A stretch of 64,000 bases of DNA from Arthrobotrys musiformis (GCA_036971715.1 JAVHJL010000005.1:3348001-3412000); one strand, 5' to 3'; positions 44,980 through 57,940 are shown, counted from the stretch's first letter. The notes: a model not told the origin generated them from the sequence alone. Numbers and translations are program-made.

Positions 44980-47900
44980 TCACAGCCCCGGCCCTCCGAA
45001 GAAAAAGCTATCGAAAAGCTCCATCTGTCCGTTCCCATTGGTCCAACTACCATCTAGCCCTCCAACACCCCACCCCCCATAATTCATATTCAGATCGAAG
45101 GGTCCGCCCCATCCACTACCACCATCCAGTCCTCCAAAGCCACTCGCGGCATTAGCAGCGGCCGCGGCTGCATTATGTGCTGCATTTTCCATACCGAACT
45201 CACTAAGCCCGTTATACCCAGAGGTCCAATCATCGTCACCGACCTCAACTCCACTCATCAGCGAGTCTCCAGCTTGGGAGGCGGAAGTTGGTAGCCCTGC
45301 TCCTGCGCCCGTAGCAGCAAGATAGGAATTTGTGCTCGAAATCAAACTTTCGTCGTCGCCTGGCGTCATTCCCTCCGCAATGCTATACGCTTGCGTTCCC
45401 GGTGAAAATGCACCACCACCACTGGCGGCAAGCATCCCAGCCGCTGCAGCAGCTCTTCTCGATTCCTCATCCTCGACCTCATCTTCGCCTTCGTTGTTTG
45501 GATCGTCAATCGGCTTCTCTTTGATGACAGCATGGAACCCACGATCTACCAATCTTTGAGACTTCCCGGACTTAGCGCTCCGGGGTATCTTCCCCGCACC
45601 CGTGCCCTGACTCAATACATCTTCATTGCCAGCGAACAATTCCCTAAACTGACTATCAAAGGTATGCTGTCGCTTTCTCTTCGTCGGGGGCCGTTTTTCC
45701 GCTTCGGGTTTCGAGGAGTATGGCTTGATCTCATCCGGCGGTGGGCTCGGTGCGTCTTTGCTGAGGTTTATGGTTTGAGGTTCCACACCGGAAAGACACA
45801 TCGCTACTGTCGCACGGGACATTCTTTCGAACGAAACTCTGCAGGCTTCTGCGGGTGGACAGCGGTCGGAGAGGTCGCCGAGAACTGATGTTGCGGCTAA
45901 GATGGTGAAATCCACGTCGTCCATGGAAAGTTTGGCACGAACAGTGGGCGAGTGCCATATCGCGTAGAGGAATGAAATTCCTGATGAAATGATTAGCGGG
46001 GGCCTGCTGATGAACTTATGCTAGAGGAAGTGGGCTTACCAGCCATGAACAGATGATGCACGGCCAAGAACGTATGATTCACCTGTCGCATCCGATGGAG
46101 TTGTCGATACAGCCGTAGAACCTTCATTCCCGCATCTGCGACGACACCATATACCCTCTCCTCCTCTTCCTTATCCTTCAATTTATCCCTCTGCGTTTTC
46201 TCCAATCCATCAACCTTAACCTTCCCATTCGGATCAACATTTGTGCCAAATTTCTCAGCCAATAGGTCAGGAACCGACAAACTTGGTCGATACAGCATCA
46301 TTAGTGTCAACCAGTAGTTCAACTCCAAAAATTCTAAACTAAACGCGCATCCCGTGACTTCCTTGTTCTTCGGGCATCCTTCAAACCATTCTCTCAATCG
46401 AACGTCAACATTGTTCCTCCAGTCGACAAGACTTTGGTGGGGTTTTAGGAACGGTGTAACGAGGTTGAGGCCGGTTGGATGGACGTGCTGTGGTAGACTG
46501 TTGGGGTGGTTATGGGTTTGCTGATAGTGGTGGACTTGCAGTATTTCCGACTGTAACAGGCGGAGCTGGAAGTAGGCATATGATATACTCTTGTATGTCG
46601 CTTGTGGGGGTGTCGACGGTTGCTTGAGGCCCATCGGGGTGATATATTCATCGGGTAGGAAGCTCGGAAACTAGTAACAAAGTTAGTAAACTCTATGTTT
46701 TTCATGGACCGAATCTCGCTTCGAATGTGACCGTACCTCGATACCAATAACTTCATCAGCAATCTGCACCGGTCGCCCGACACACGTGCTAACAAGCCTA
46801 TCAAGACTGTATGTGCACCAAAACAACCTCCTCCTCAGATCTCTTCTCCACCCCCTCATCCCGTCGTCACCAACACCCTTTGGTACTACTTCTTCCGTAA
46901 ACAAGCCCAAGTCGACTGCTAGCCTCATCGCCACTCCAATTATATACCAAACTCCAGGGCTAACCGGTCTCAGGATAGCATACGCCGCAAGCAACAAAAC
47001 GGCTTGAAGTTCTTCCAACCCACCCGAACTAGCCCGCAAAAACTCCTCAAGGTGTACCACTGCAGCAGCGTGGTATGCCTCCGGTTGCTGTTTTCCTTCG
47101 TATATACTTTTCATATCCGCTCCAATACCGGGACTCGGGGCCGGTGTTCTATCCACGAATATCCCCGCTCCGATCGCAAAGACGATGTTAAGCAGATACA
47201 GGGTTTGTGGGCTCCTTGCCTCTCCGGGACGGATGTCGTACGCCGCATCAAAGAACTTCATGAATTCGACGCGGTGCAGAATCGGTATCTGCGGATTCGA
47301 GTGCTCAAAATACAAATCTACCAATTTTCGGCCGAGTACTTCGCTCGGGAATGGAGCTGATGGGATGGCAGGTTTAGCCTGTAAGCCGAAGAAAGAATCG
47401 CGCATGTCGGTATCCTTGCTGTATACTCCAGGTTGGGCGAACGAGCGACGGCCCCAGCGTCCAACGGGCGTGTAGCTCCCACTTCCATTACCATTACCAT
47501 TACCATTGCCACTGCCACTACCCATATCAACACCACTAGTAGCACCATTGGTGGACTTGACAGCTTCGAAAACAAGACGGGCGAATGAGATGCCCGAGGT
47601 GGAACCTAAGAATCGTGGATCCGATGTACCTTGGACTGGGATCGAACCTATGGCGGAGAGGGTAGGATCATTCTTGATCAGGTCGACATTTTCGTCTATC
47701 GGACGGTTGCCCGGGTTTATGGTAACTATACCGGGTGTGTGCTGCGTCGACACCGGTGTAGGAGGCTTAACAAAGTTGGGGGACGCGCCTTCAGTGATAT
47801 CGATGCCATTTCTTGATAACGAAGGCGATAGAGGGTGAACGCCGGATGCACTCGGGGAAGTAGCTGCCTGGCCGTTAAGGGGGAAGAATGATGTAGGGGG

Positions 47901-48327
47901 TTCGAAGGCAAGATTGTTTGTAGATAGAAGATTTTCGAGGTATGTTACTCGTTCCTCGAGGTAGCTTACATAGCTGTCAGGAATGTCAGGTCAGTATCAC
48001 GAATTCCATTTGATAGGCTATATCATGGACCCACCTCCTCGGTATCTCTCTCTTGGTAATTGGGTCGTATCCCACACACTTAACTCCCACCTTTTCACAC
48101 TGCGTGCATGCCGGTATCCTTTGATCACATCGATTCTTGCGTAATCTACACCTATTACACGCTGTGACACTTCGAAACGAGGTGGCGCCGGATAGCTGCG
48201 TCGGCGGAGGATTCGCCTGTGTCGCAGATGTCGGCTGCGGCGGGGAATTGTGCGATTCGGAATCCGACGGCGACTCGCGCCGCCGTCGTTTCACATTCGA
48301 GCCACTATCTATGAAGTCGTTCGACAT
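44980..48327 (-). CDS. Zn(II)2Cys6 transcription factor with fungal_trans domain
   Basis: Four exons on the minus strand: 48327-48035, 47973-46737, 46670-46040 and 45980-44980 (introns 61, 66 and 59 bp). All phases agree; 1053 aa. The binuclear zinc cluster is at Cys57, 60, 67, 74, 77 and 84, preceded by a basic KRRRR stretch and followed by the linker GYDPITKREIPRSYVSYLEE and a short leucine-rich coiled coil (VTYLENLL). Residues ~270-640 carry the fungal transcription-factor regulatory region (RKLVDLYFEHSNPQIPILHR; RDLRRRLFWCTYSLDRL...GRPVQIADEVI). The C-terminal ~300 residues are disordered, Ala/Gly/Asn-rich, and probably the activation domain. It should bind CGG-type sites in the nucleus. 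The target pathway is unknown; neighbours do not form an obvious metabolic cluster. A hexanucleotide repeat encodes an (Asn-Gly)n run near 47484-47520. Confidence 0.9.
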
Positions 48328-50352
48328 GGTCAAGAACGGGGAGGTAGGAGGAAGTCCCGGCGAGATTTCGGGTGTAGGGGTATTTTTTTGGTATTAAGAA
48401 TGGGAGTTTTCTCTCTTTCAGACAAAAAAAATGTGTCGGAGGCTGGCGAGATGAAGCTACAGACTCATCGCGGTATATGGCGCATTCGGGTACAGCAGGC
48501 ACATGTAGCGGATATACGGAGGCGTCGCTATTAGGCAGGACGTCGAGTCGACTAGTGAAAGACGATGGGGGACAAGAAAGCGCTATTGATTACGCAAAAG
48601 GCAAGAAGACAAGACCGGGTTAGCCCAAAAGGCCTTGTCGAACAAAAGAATATTCCGTAGGAAGGAAAAAAAAAAAAAAAAAAAAAAAAAAATTAAGATT
48701 AAAATGTGAAGTCTCGGACGTGAGTATGGACTAGTCCCGTGTGAAATCTCGAAATCAGATGGTTGGAAAGCTTCGAAGAAAATTCGAAGGTCGATCTGGG
48801 GAGCATGACAGCGTCCAAATAAGGGTTTTTCTTACGTTATGAAATCTTGTGAAAAAGGAAGGTTTCAATTCTGCTGGTAACGAACCCAGCTTGGAGCTAA
48901 TACGCACGCTTGGACAAGCGGGTCTTCGATGCGTGGTCCTGCGTCAACCGGGCGTAATTACCGCTGGCGATAAGACTTAATTAGCACAATACTATGGCTG
49001 GGCCTTGATCGAATTTGCGGATTAGAAATTAAGCCCGTCTCGTTCGTTCGTTAGTGACTCGTGGGAGACTCTTCGCCTGGCTGCCGACTGAGTTGAGGTA
49101 GATTTTGGAGAAGGGGATTCGGTCTGGTGCGCCCTGGTCCTTCGCTTCTTCGGCTCAAACTAGCGTCTTCGGCATAGATAAGAAGATGCCCTGCCTCATT
49201 TCAACAGTCGGCGATAGGCTGCTTCTGTTCAGTAGTTCCGTGCCAGAGCAATACACAGAGAATATGCAAGCAAGTGAATCAATCATGTACAAATTCTTCT
49301 ACTTGTTCATGTATGTAAGATCCAGGGACCAAAACGGGCTTCACCCGTGATAATGGGTATAGCGAGCTATAGTGACCAGCCACGAACGAGATAGGATGGT
49401 TTCAAAACAATCGCAAGGGACCGTATCGAGATTGGGACTCCACTTCCTGCACGACAGGACCCAAAGATACGGATTTGCCTTCAACGACGGCCGCTAAGCC
49501 GTGGAAAACGTCACTGGCTGGGAACAGCGCGAGTCAGGGAGCTTGCGGATAGCCTCTGAGGCCGATTTGTTACTGGTTCGGACTTGAGCTGGAACTGCTG
49601 GAACATGCATCAGCAGGCATCAGGCCCGTTCTCGGTATGTAGGTGAGCGTCCTTTGGGGGGGAAGTCGGCTTGTATCCCATCGGAGGTCGGCGATGCGAG
49701 CGATGGTGAGGAGAGAGAGCGTGGGCTGTGGTGGTTAGCTGCAGCTAATCGAATCGAATAAGATGGCCATCTCTCGAAGGTTCACCACATGGCGGGTTGC
49801 GCGTGGGATGCCTCGTGTTGAAGTCATGTGATGTGAAAGGCGTTTGTTCGTAAAGTCGGAAGCGGCAGGTAGTTGGTAGATCTTTACTAAGTTTAAATAT
49901 CCAACCCCAACAACGCTTTCGAAGTTGGACACTATAGCTACCAACACAAAAAGGGTCGCCGAGACTAAGCTATCCTCAGCGATACGTCTGCCCCTATCGG
50001 CACCTAAATTCAAGGCTAGGATTAGTCCAGTATACGTATTCGTACCTAGGTATATATAGATGTCTCGGTAAGCAAATTAACCGGGTTGAAAAGTTGTAAT
50101 CTTAAAGGGGCACTAGTCAGCAAATAGGTGCTATGAAGTAGCAAAATTTGCATTTTAAACTTTGATCTCTTAGAAAAACCCAGGCGCGATCCCGAGGCTA
50201 CTCAGGTCCCGGCGTATTGAATATGTATATATATATATGTGCATATATGTACAGACGTATTATGGAAGGTCTTGATCTAGGCGATACCGCTTGGTCTCGA
50301 GGCTAGCGATATATACATCGATATGGCACCTGCAGATAGGTCGGTATATATA
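48328..50352. other. Intergenic with poly-A tract, no gene seen
   Basis: About 2 kb between the Zn2Cys6 gene promoter and the 3' end of NLR receptor 2. It contains a 27-nt A tract (48666-48692) and an (AT)-rich repeat near 50220-50255. No coding region is supported. Confidence 0.5.
48666..48692. repeat. Poly-A tract (27 nt)
   Basis: Uninterrupted run of 27 adenines, about 340 bp upstream of the Zn2Cys6 gene start. Possible retroposed tail or promoter poly(dA:dT) element; no adjacent target-site duplication noticed. Confidence 0.9.
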
Positions 50353-53300
50353 CTAGTCGTATTGCAACCCTTTCACCATGGCTTCTGCAATATCGGATTC
50401 ATCGATCCCCCCTTCCAATAGGAACTCCAGAAAGTCTTCCTGGCTTTTTTCCCCTGCTAAATCTAGCAAAGCCTCCATGAGGGTGAGATCTGCCACCGAC
50501 AAATTTCGGAGGTCGGGGTCCAATGAATGCAGTAACAACTGATAGGCGTTTTTAGAGAATTCCTGCCCTCTTTCCATAGCAGAGATCAAGTACTCGAGCA
50601 AAGGGTTGCTGAGGGTGAACTGTACCCCCTGTTGGAGTAGTATCTTGACAGCCATGCTTTCTCCATGCTGCGCCATGGACTTGAGTCGCCCACGTGACGC
50701 GTCGCTTCCTTTCGCTGACGAATCCGCTCCACCCAACATTAAGGCGATACTTTCGTTCCGTGAGCATCCCTCAGCCAGTGATGACGACGTTCGGCCTGAA
50801 TTATCCTTTGCTTCAACATCCGCCCCCGCGTCTAGTAGGGAAGCAATAATATCGACTCTTCCGAGCTCTATCGCAGCAAGCAATGGCGTCCGGCCTTCGT
50901 TATCTCTCACCTCAATATTCGCGCCTTTTCCCAGCAGGAACTTGACATCCTCGCTCTTTCCAAACTCCGCTGCAACCAATAATGGCGTCCGGCCTTCGTC
51001 ATCTCTCGCCTCAATATTCGCGCCTTTTCCCAGCAGGAACTTGACATCCTCGCTCTTTCCAAACTCCGCTGCAACCAATAATGGCGTCCGGCCTTCGTCA
51101 TCTCTCGCCTCAATATTTGCGCCTTTTTCCACCAGCAGTCTAATTTCCTTGCCCCAGTCATGCTGTATTGCGATCAATAATGGTGTCCGGCTTCTACAAT
51201 CTTTCGCCTCAATATCTGCGCCCTTTTCCAGCAGGAATTTAATATCCTCGCTCCTTCCATATTCCGTAGCTAGGAATAATGGCGTCCGCCCCCTCTTATC
51301 TCTAACCCCAACACCCGCCCCTCTCGATAGCATAAAACTCATACTTTCCAGTCGTTTGAGATGGGTTGAAATTGATTGGGATACCACAACGCTTTTATCG
51401 CGCTTAGTCTCGACCCTCGCATCCCTTACCGAAAATGGATCGGCGTTGGGTATATACTTCATAGTAACTGATAGCGGTGTTCGACCTTTGTTGTCTTTGG
51501 CCTCTATATCCGCCCCTTTGTCCAAGAGGAAACGAATATTGCTGAACCGCCCAGACTTTATGGCGAGGAATAGTGGTGTGCGGCCTTTAATATCTCTCGT
51601 TTCTATATCTGCTCCACTTTCCAATAATACCCGAAGAACTTCCAAATGAGTCCTGGTTGCTGCCTCCGATAGTAGCGTTCTCCCCAGGATATTTTTAGTC
51701 TCCAGGCCTACTCCATTCAATAGCACTTCCACAATACCCCCGTACCCATTCCCAATAGCAGATATCAATAAAGTTACTGCTGTGGGAATATTTGGAAGTG
51801 TGTCAGCCGTACCCACATCCAAAATCTTCTTCAAAATCGCTTCATTGCCTGATTCCACAGCCCAACCAAGTGCCGTTGCTTCGATACGGTTGTAATCCGT
51901 AGCGATCAAATACACGCCATGAATCGCGAGGACCCCCACCACCATAGACTTATAGAGCCATACTTTTAGCAATTCTTCCTGTATTGACTCTCTGTCTTCA
52001 CCTAATAGCCCCGTATCATAATGGATCGACAGCTCGGCTAAAACAACAGCTAGATCTCGGTATGCCGCAAGATAATCTTCCTGGAGACGATCGCGGCTCA
52101 GGTACCCGTCCAAGTGGGCTCTGTTGAAACGAGCTACAAACTCTCTATTCTCAACATACGCTATTCGCAACCTTTCCGTTCGAAAGAACCCAAGGACCAG
52201 CGGCATGAGCTCGATATCTCCAGTAAACTGGCTGTCTTCGCGGCCTTTATCCGTCGCCGAAGCGCAAAGTTCTTTCTTGAAGGTTTCCCGGATGTGGTAC
52301 TTCCAGCTTTCCGCGCTGTACATATATAATGTCTGCAACGCATCTAGACCCTCATCGTTGTCGAACGGGGCCTTGAACGACATTGAGATGATACATATTT
52401 TCGCTATATCGTCGTGGGCGTATGGGAACCATTCCGCTCGAGTTCGGTCAAAATATTCCTGCGCGGTGTAGTGAACTAATCTGAGAGTGCCACCCTTTTC
52501 ATCAATCGTGACCAAGCCGCGGCACAGCGAAACCATATCTTCGATTTCTAAAATACTATCGGGGTCGAACTCAAAATCGTAAGTACTGGCTCCTTGATTT
52601 ATTTCTTCTATTTGGGACTCGTCGAGCTCTATTGAGATGGCATATTGTAGTTGTGACGTGGTTAGGGGTAGTGCCGCGCATGTAATCCATGAAAGAATCC
52701 GATAGGCTAGGTTTTTCGAATCGGCCGAGTTGCTTTGTTCTGAGATCCGATCCATAACGGCTTTATAGGCGCTGTCGTAGGACCTTCCTCCCGAAACTAG
52801 AGATTCCAACGCTACTTTTATGTCTTTTAACGTTAACTTGTCTTTAAGAGACTCGAAATGCAGCTTCGCGAGAAGAAACCTTCAACAACCCATAGTCAGT
52901 TTAACCAGCATTTACGAGCGTGAGTCGAGTGTAATGACATAAAGACACGAACACTTACATTCCATCCGCAACATTTAAAACCTTATCTATTATAAGGCTA
53001 TCATTTTTCTTCAGGGCTCTCGTTCCTTGGCGGGCGATCCGACTCTTTAGATAGCTCCTTACGTCGCCTTCAGATGCTCTTATATCAAGCTGAACGCTGT
53101 TTCCGGAGAACATGTCCTGGATTTCCGGTATATATCTCGAAGTAGCAAAAATATTGACGTTGTGGTCTTCATGCATTTTGAGAAGTTCTTCAACAAAGGG
53201 CGAGAGGTCGTCTTTGCATTCATCGAGAGCATCGAGAACAATGAATGCCCTGGAATATGTGGCGATAACGTCGTGAAGGGCCTTGAGGATAGTTTTGCGT

Positions 53301-54701
53301 GGTAGCCGACGCTTCTTCCCCCACTGTTCACACAACTCCTTCACGTGAGACGGCAACGAAGGCTGAGATACGATTAATTGCTTGAGAATGCTGGACAACA
53401 GATCATCCAGGACTAACTGAGCGGTGGTTTTGAAGTTGAAATAAATGTAAGCGAGTCCAACGGATACATCGTCCGAATATCGGTCCGTAAGATCATCAAT
53501 AACGATTGATGTCATTATTGTTTTCCCTGCTCCCGGAATGCCCGGGCAGAATAGTATTGCTTTGTCGTCGAGCCAGTTCTGATATTCTGGTGAATCTAAG
53601 AACCATTGGCCGGTACCATGTTGTCTGCTCTTGAAAAGATCGTCCTGTTGAGAGTTAAAATCGGTTGCTGGGAGGGAGCTGATCATCTGGCGGAGTTCTT
53701 CCTCAGTCATAGCATCTTTCTGTATTGAAATGCCAGCAACAACTAAATTTATAAAGCGTAAACATGAGTGGAGGTTAGGAATGCCACAAAGTAAATCCAT
53801 CGAGGGTGTGTTAAGGGCCCTTACGTTGCTTCAACTCTTGATGCATAGAATCCGTGCTATCGACGATGGTAGGTTGCACACACTTCAACAGGTCCTTCGC
53901 GCAGATCGCGGCAACCGTAGCAGCATACTCCTGCCAAGCATCGTTCTTCGTCTCATCCGCAAAATCGCAAATTCCTCGTATGATAACCGCAGGGAGCGTC
54001 CTTAACCCTCCAGCCTCCATCTCAATGCAAAGGACTTCATTCTTTAGGCTTTTATCGATAGCACTCCGAAGGCCCGCGTCCTTTACCACTCTGTTACCGG
54101 AAGCGATCAAACCGTAATGAATCTGAAAGTTATCCGAGGCCCCGGTATCACTGTACCCCTCAACCGATGTATACTTTGACGGCAACCTCTGGTTCATGGA
54201 TCTCAACTCATCGAGGCGCTCTTGTATCTTAATACCGCTCACATCATGCTCAGCCTGGAGCAGTGACATAGCGCATGAGAAATCATCCGGAGGATAATAC
54301 CGTTTACTAGTATGCTCGAACACCCCCTCTTTCTCCTTCCCGAAATCCCACTGCGTCCATTCCGTACTAATCACAACGTCGCCAAGTTTAACCTTCGGTG
54401 GAATCCCCGCGCCAATTCCCACCATCATCGCGATTTTGAGCGATGGGAACGTCGTCCGCATCCGCGCTACCGCCGTTGCCGCTGGGCTCGTGCCATAATT
54501 GCTGATCGGTAAACATGTTATGACTACATTGTGTAGGCCAATTGATCCTAGAATATAGGCGTTTGCGTCTGATGCGGATCTGGGGAGATCCGGGTGTCTA
54601 GTATCGAGCATCAATATCGCCGCCGTCTGCTCTTTTGGGAGCGCGCAAATCCACCCCACGGTATAACTGCCATGGGGTCTAGCCGCGTTGAGAAGCGCCA
54701 T
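50353..54701 (-). CDS. NLR-like receptor 2: PNP-NACHT-ankyrin
   Basis: Three exons: 54701-53825, 53742-52959 and 52879-50353 (introns 82 and 79 bp), all in phase; 1395 aa. Residues 1-~290 are the phosphorylase-like domain (YTVGWICALPKEQTAA, AMMVGIGAGIP, HYGLIASGNRVVKD, CIEMEAGGL, IIRGICDFAD). NACHT: HGTGQWFLDS, Walker A GIPGAGKT (360-367), Walker B AFIVLDALDECKDD. The second splice restores ADGMFLLAKLHFESL, a strongly conserved family join. After the winged-helix segment, about ten ankyrin repeats (~850-1250) are followed by a non-repeat tail. Two ankyrin repeats are identical at DNA level (see repeat). Same architecture as the receptor at 34.8-39.2 kb but clearly different in sequence, so not a recent copy. 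Role inferred: sensor of non-self or damage with a nucleoside-processing or binding effector domain. Confidence 0.92.
50911..51108 (-). repeat. Two identical 99-bp ankyrin-repeat units
   Basis: 50911-51009 and 51010-51108 are identical base for base, each encoding one 33-residue ankyrin repeat (GANIEARDDEGRTPLLVAAE...). The flanking units are similar but diverged. This points to recent unequal exchange or conversion within the sensor domain. Confidence 0.95.
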
Positions 54702-56074
54702 GGTTCAGCGCACTAATTTTAAATCTCGAGATATCCCTGTACTCTGGAAGAAGTGAACTGTCATATCAGTACTTCAGTATCTGGTGCAGGAGCCTTTGTC
54801 TTGTACGACCCGCTCTTGGCAACACCAATATGATAGCGGGTTGTTTGGGACTACAGCGTGAGGGGTATTGCCCACCGTAAATGTTGCTGAATTTATTCAT
54901 GCAACTATGGTATGTCCTGGATAGGCTGGCTAAGGGACAATGATTATCGTCGGAAGAGCCGATGTATTAATATATTTCAGAAGTCGACCAGTCTGGGATA
55001 ATTTTTTTCAGGTGCACTGGCGCTGTAACTACTTCCGACATTCTCGGGAATCTGAGATATACTTTATATGCCCCTCGAATTCGAGGCTATAACATCTGCA
55101 ATGAAAGCAAAAATGCGTTCCCATAGCTAAACTAACAATCCTTCACGAAAGGCACAATGACAAGGATTTGAACGGTGCATGCGTTGTGAGTGTTGTATTC
55201 CCATCAGGTGACACAAACGGCGTTTGACCCGCACTAACCAAACAAGGTTAAGTTACACCGCCAAGTTATCTCGCCCCAATTCGCGAATTCCAACATGGTC
55301 AACACACAAATAATTCGTATCACCGACCATCCAGTCTATCGAGCACGTGGAGCAACTAGCACATTAACTTTTCGCACTAGAAAACGAACAAATCCCGAAA
55401 TCTCTAATCATGATAAAGACGTATAATAAAACGCCATTTTTTTCTTTGTGATACCGCTGTTCCTTCGCCAGGATCCAAGAGGAGCTAAGATAAACCGCCC
55501 CCCCCAAAACTGTCGAATTAATATTTTTCTCACCACCATCTTCGAACAATCAACCACTTATCGTCAGTTCCTCTCCCGCTCGAGCTCCCCCCAACAAATG
55601 TCGAATTCGCAGGAATGAACAGGGATAACCACCACCATCCCAGTCTCGTAACCAATAAACCGGTTTTCTGATCACCGCTCCGTCTACAACAAAAAGGAAG
55701 GATTAATGCCATTCCTAATATTAAAAAAAAAAAATTCCAATGGGGGGTGGCCAATATATTTTTCTATTCGAATCCCCGATGATCCTCGCGATGAGCAGCA
55801 GGGATTTGGGTCTCGTTTGCCGTAATGTGCATATGTGCATATGCACCTTCGCATGCACTGACCTCATCGATAACGCTCCGGCCGCCACCCCCCATCCCGC
55901 AACACAAATATCGTTTTTTGTGATTATGACACTAGTTTATTCAATGCGTTATATTTCCTATCGTAATCCCAATCGTTGATCGATTAGCTTGGACTTTCTT
56001 CTCTTCTAGCTATTCTTCTGATAGCAACTACTCCTCACTTTTTTACTCTATTACGGTTTTTTTGCTGAGATAGT
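54702..56074. other. Intergenic between divergent genes, no gene seen
   Basis: About 1.4 kb between NLR receptor 2 and the PQ-loop gene. The repeated hexamer-like atgtgcatatgtgcatatgcacc (~55826-55846) forms a CATATG-centred dyad. No gene supported. Confidence 0.5.
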
Positions 56075-57263
56075 ATGGCTTCGATGTCTGGATTTTCGAT
56101 AAATACCGGCAGCAGGAGTGTATTCGACATAAACCCCAGCGCAAGATGTGACGAACTAAAAAGCCCATCAACGACCACATTCATAATCTCCTGGTACGCT
56201 TACCACCCTAACCAAAACCATTCCCACCATAGCTAATAAATATAACAACCCAGCGGCCTAATAGCCTGGACAATAGCCTCCTACATCCCCCAATACGCAC
56301 GCATAATCCGTCGAAAATCCGCAGAAGGCCTATCAACCCTCTACATCCTCCTAGGCGCCTCATCCGGCATCTGCGCCATCGCAAACATCCTCGTCCTCCC
56401 CAGCAGTCAAGTCGACATCGGATGCTGCAAATACAATGATACATACCCCTGCATAGCCGGATTACTGGGTATGGTCCAGGTCATAAACGGTGTAGCTTGC
56501 TTCTGGGGTGTGATGTTCTTATACATCTACTACGCCCGCGAGGAGGCCGAGGCCGAGAGAACGGGTCGTAGGCCTTCGATGTCCAGTCAGATGCGTACTT
56601 ACCGTCGGGCACGTAAAGCGTGGTTCGTGCTGTTTTTTGTGTTAGCGTGGGGGTTGGTGATTCTACTTGTCTCCGCGGTGATATTGCATCGGTTTCCGTG
56701 GTATGCTCAGAATTGGGCGGACTTTTTGGGCGTTCTGGTTGCAGCTTTGGCGTGTACGCAGTGGTTGCCGCAGGTGTTTACTACTTGGCATCTCGGGCAT
56801 CTGGGGAGTTTGAGTGTAGCGATGTTGGCGCTGTCAACGCCGGTGAGTATATTTATCCCATTATTATACAATCGTTTTTGCGGTTAAACTGAGAGCTAAT
56901 ACTGGGTAGTCAACCTGGATATTTGGCTTCTCTCTCATCTCACGGGTAGGATTTGCAGGATGGTCGGCATGGATAGTATACGTCCTAGTGGGAACCATGC
57001 AACTGATCCTGATCGGTACCGCCATCTTCTTCGCCATAAGAGACTACCAACACGGCGAGCCAGGCAAAAATACAATCGAAACGGGAGTTCAAGGAAACGC
57101 TTGGTTGGACGGATACAGTATCTCCTCCGATGACGGTGGAGAGTATGAAGCTGACGCAGAAAGCTTGATTGCGCCGGATGAGAGAATGGCCTTGTTAGAT
57201 GGAAGAGATAAGAAAGGAAAGGGTCACATTACTGTTTTCTACGGAAATGATGGAGAGCTCTAG
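56075..57263 (+). CDS. PQ-loop repeat membrane protein
   Basis: Three exons, 56075-56193, 56254-56842 and 56910-57263 (introns 60 and 67 bp), in phase; 353 aa. Both PQ motifs of the PQ-loop family are present: SYIPQYARI (Pro52-Gln53) and TQWLPQVFTTW (Pro212-Gln213). About seven hydrophobic segments surround them, the expected topology of the MtN3/SWEET/cystinosin/Ypq superfamily. The C-terminal ~90 residues are soluble and acidic (YSISSDDGGEYEADAESL). Relatives transport amino acids, cystine or sugars at vacuolar or other membranes; the substrate here cannot be read from sequence. First-ATG start; two further ATGs follow within a few codons. Each long exon shows the C-to-G switch. Confidence 0.88.
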
Positions 57264-57940
57264 ATGAGTCTATACTAAGAGGAATCTAGAATTTTATGGC
57301 GGCGGTGGCTTTTTGGAGCAGGAACGTTAGAAATACACTGCTGTAGCTTACATTTGTCCTGGAGTTGGTGTATCGGCTTGTAGTCACTGTGCATTTATAG
57401 GTCGCTTGAATTGCAGAATGCCCGTTAGCTCAAACCGATAGAAACATAGAATTATTGAAGCACTTTAACTTTGAAACTAGCGTACTACTACGTCGAGTCC
57501 TTATGTCATCACTAAATTTATTGATAGTCTGTGTAACCTCCGTTCCGAGGGGATCATTTGGGAGACCTCATCGAGTTGCATTTTGTACGAACAACACATG
57601 GCTACGAGGCTGCCCCGATGCAGCGATACGTTTCACGGGAACATGTCACGCAAAGTCAGCACAGTAACAGGATTTCATTCATTGTAACAGACTGGATAAC
57701 GGGGAAATCCCTTGGGGAGGATATAGTACAAGATATCTTCCGTAATGGAAGACTCTTAGGCCCAAGGGAAATCCTAAAGTCAAGGCTGTACAAGTTTCAA
57801 TGTCAAGAATAAATAAAAAGATACACAGCAATCCGGCGACCGGAGTTGAAAGTCCGCAAACAGTAGCGAGGGAGATGGATCCTCTAGAGAAATCATTAGT
57901 ATGTCTTTGAATTTGGGGGGATTAGCGAGGAGTGTCAGCG
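57264..57940. other. Intergenic, possible gene fragment
   Basis: A plus frame from 57537 to 57812 reads like protein (GDLIELHFVRTTHGYEAAPM, later SFIVTDWITGKSLGEDI) but has no upstream ATG except one at residue ~28, and no splice partner that I can find. I regard it as an orphan fragment of unknown origin. Confidence 0.3.

Noticed and set aside
50606..51649. Plus-strand open frame of 347 codons
   Set aside because: It is antisense to the ankyrin-repeat exon of NLR receptor 2; the repeated codons keep the opposite frame open. No independent features.
57537..57812. Protein-like frame between the PQ-loop and 661-aa genes
   Set aside because: No ATG in the first part, no acceptor/donor pair linking it to a neighbour, no recognised family; kept only as a possible fragment.
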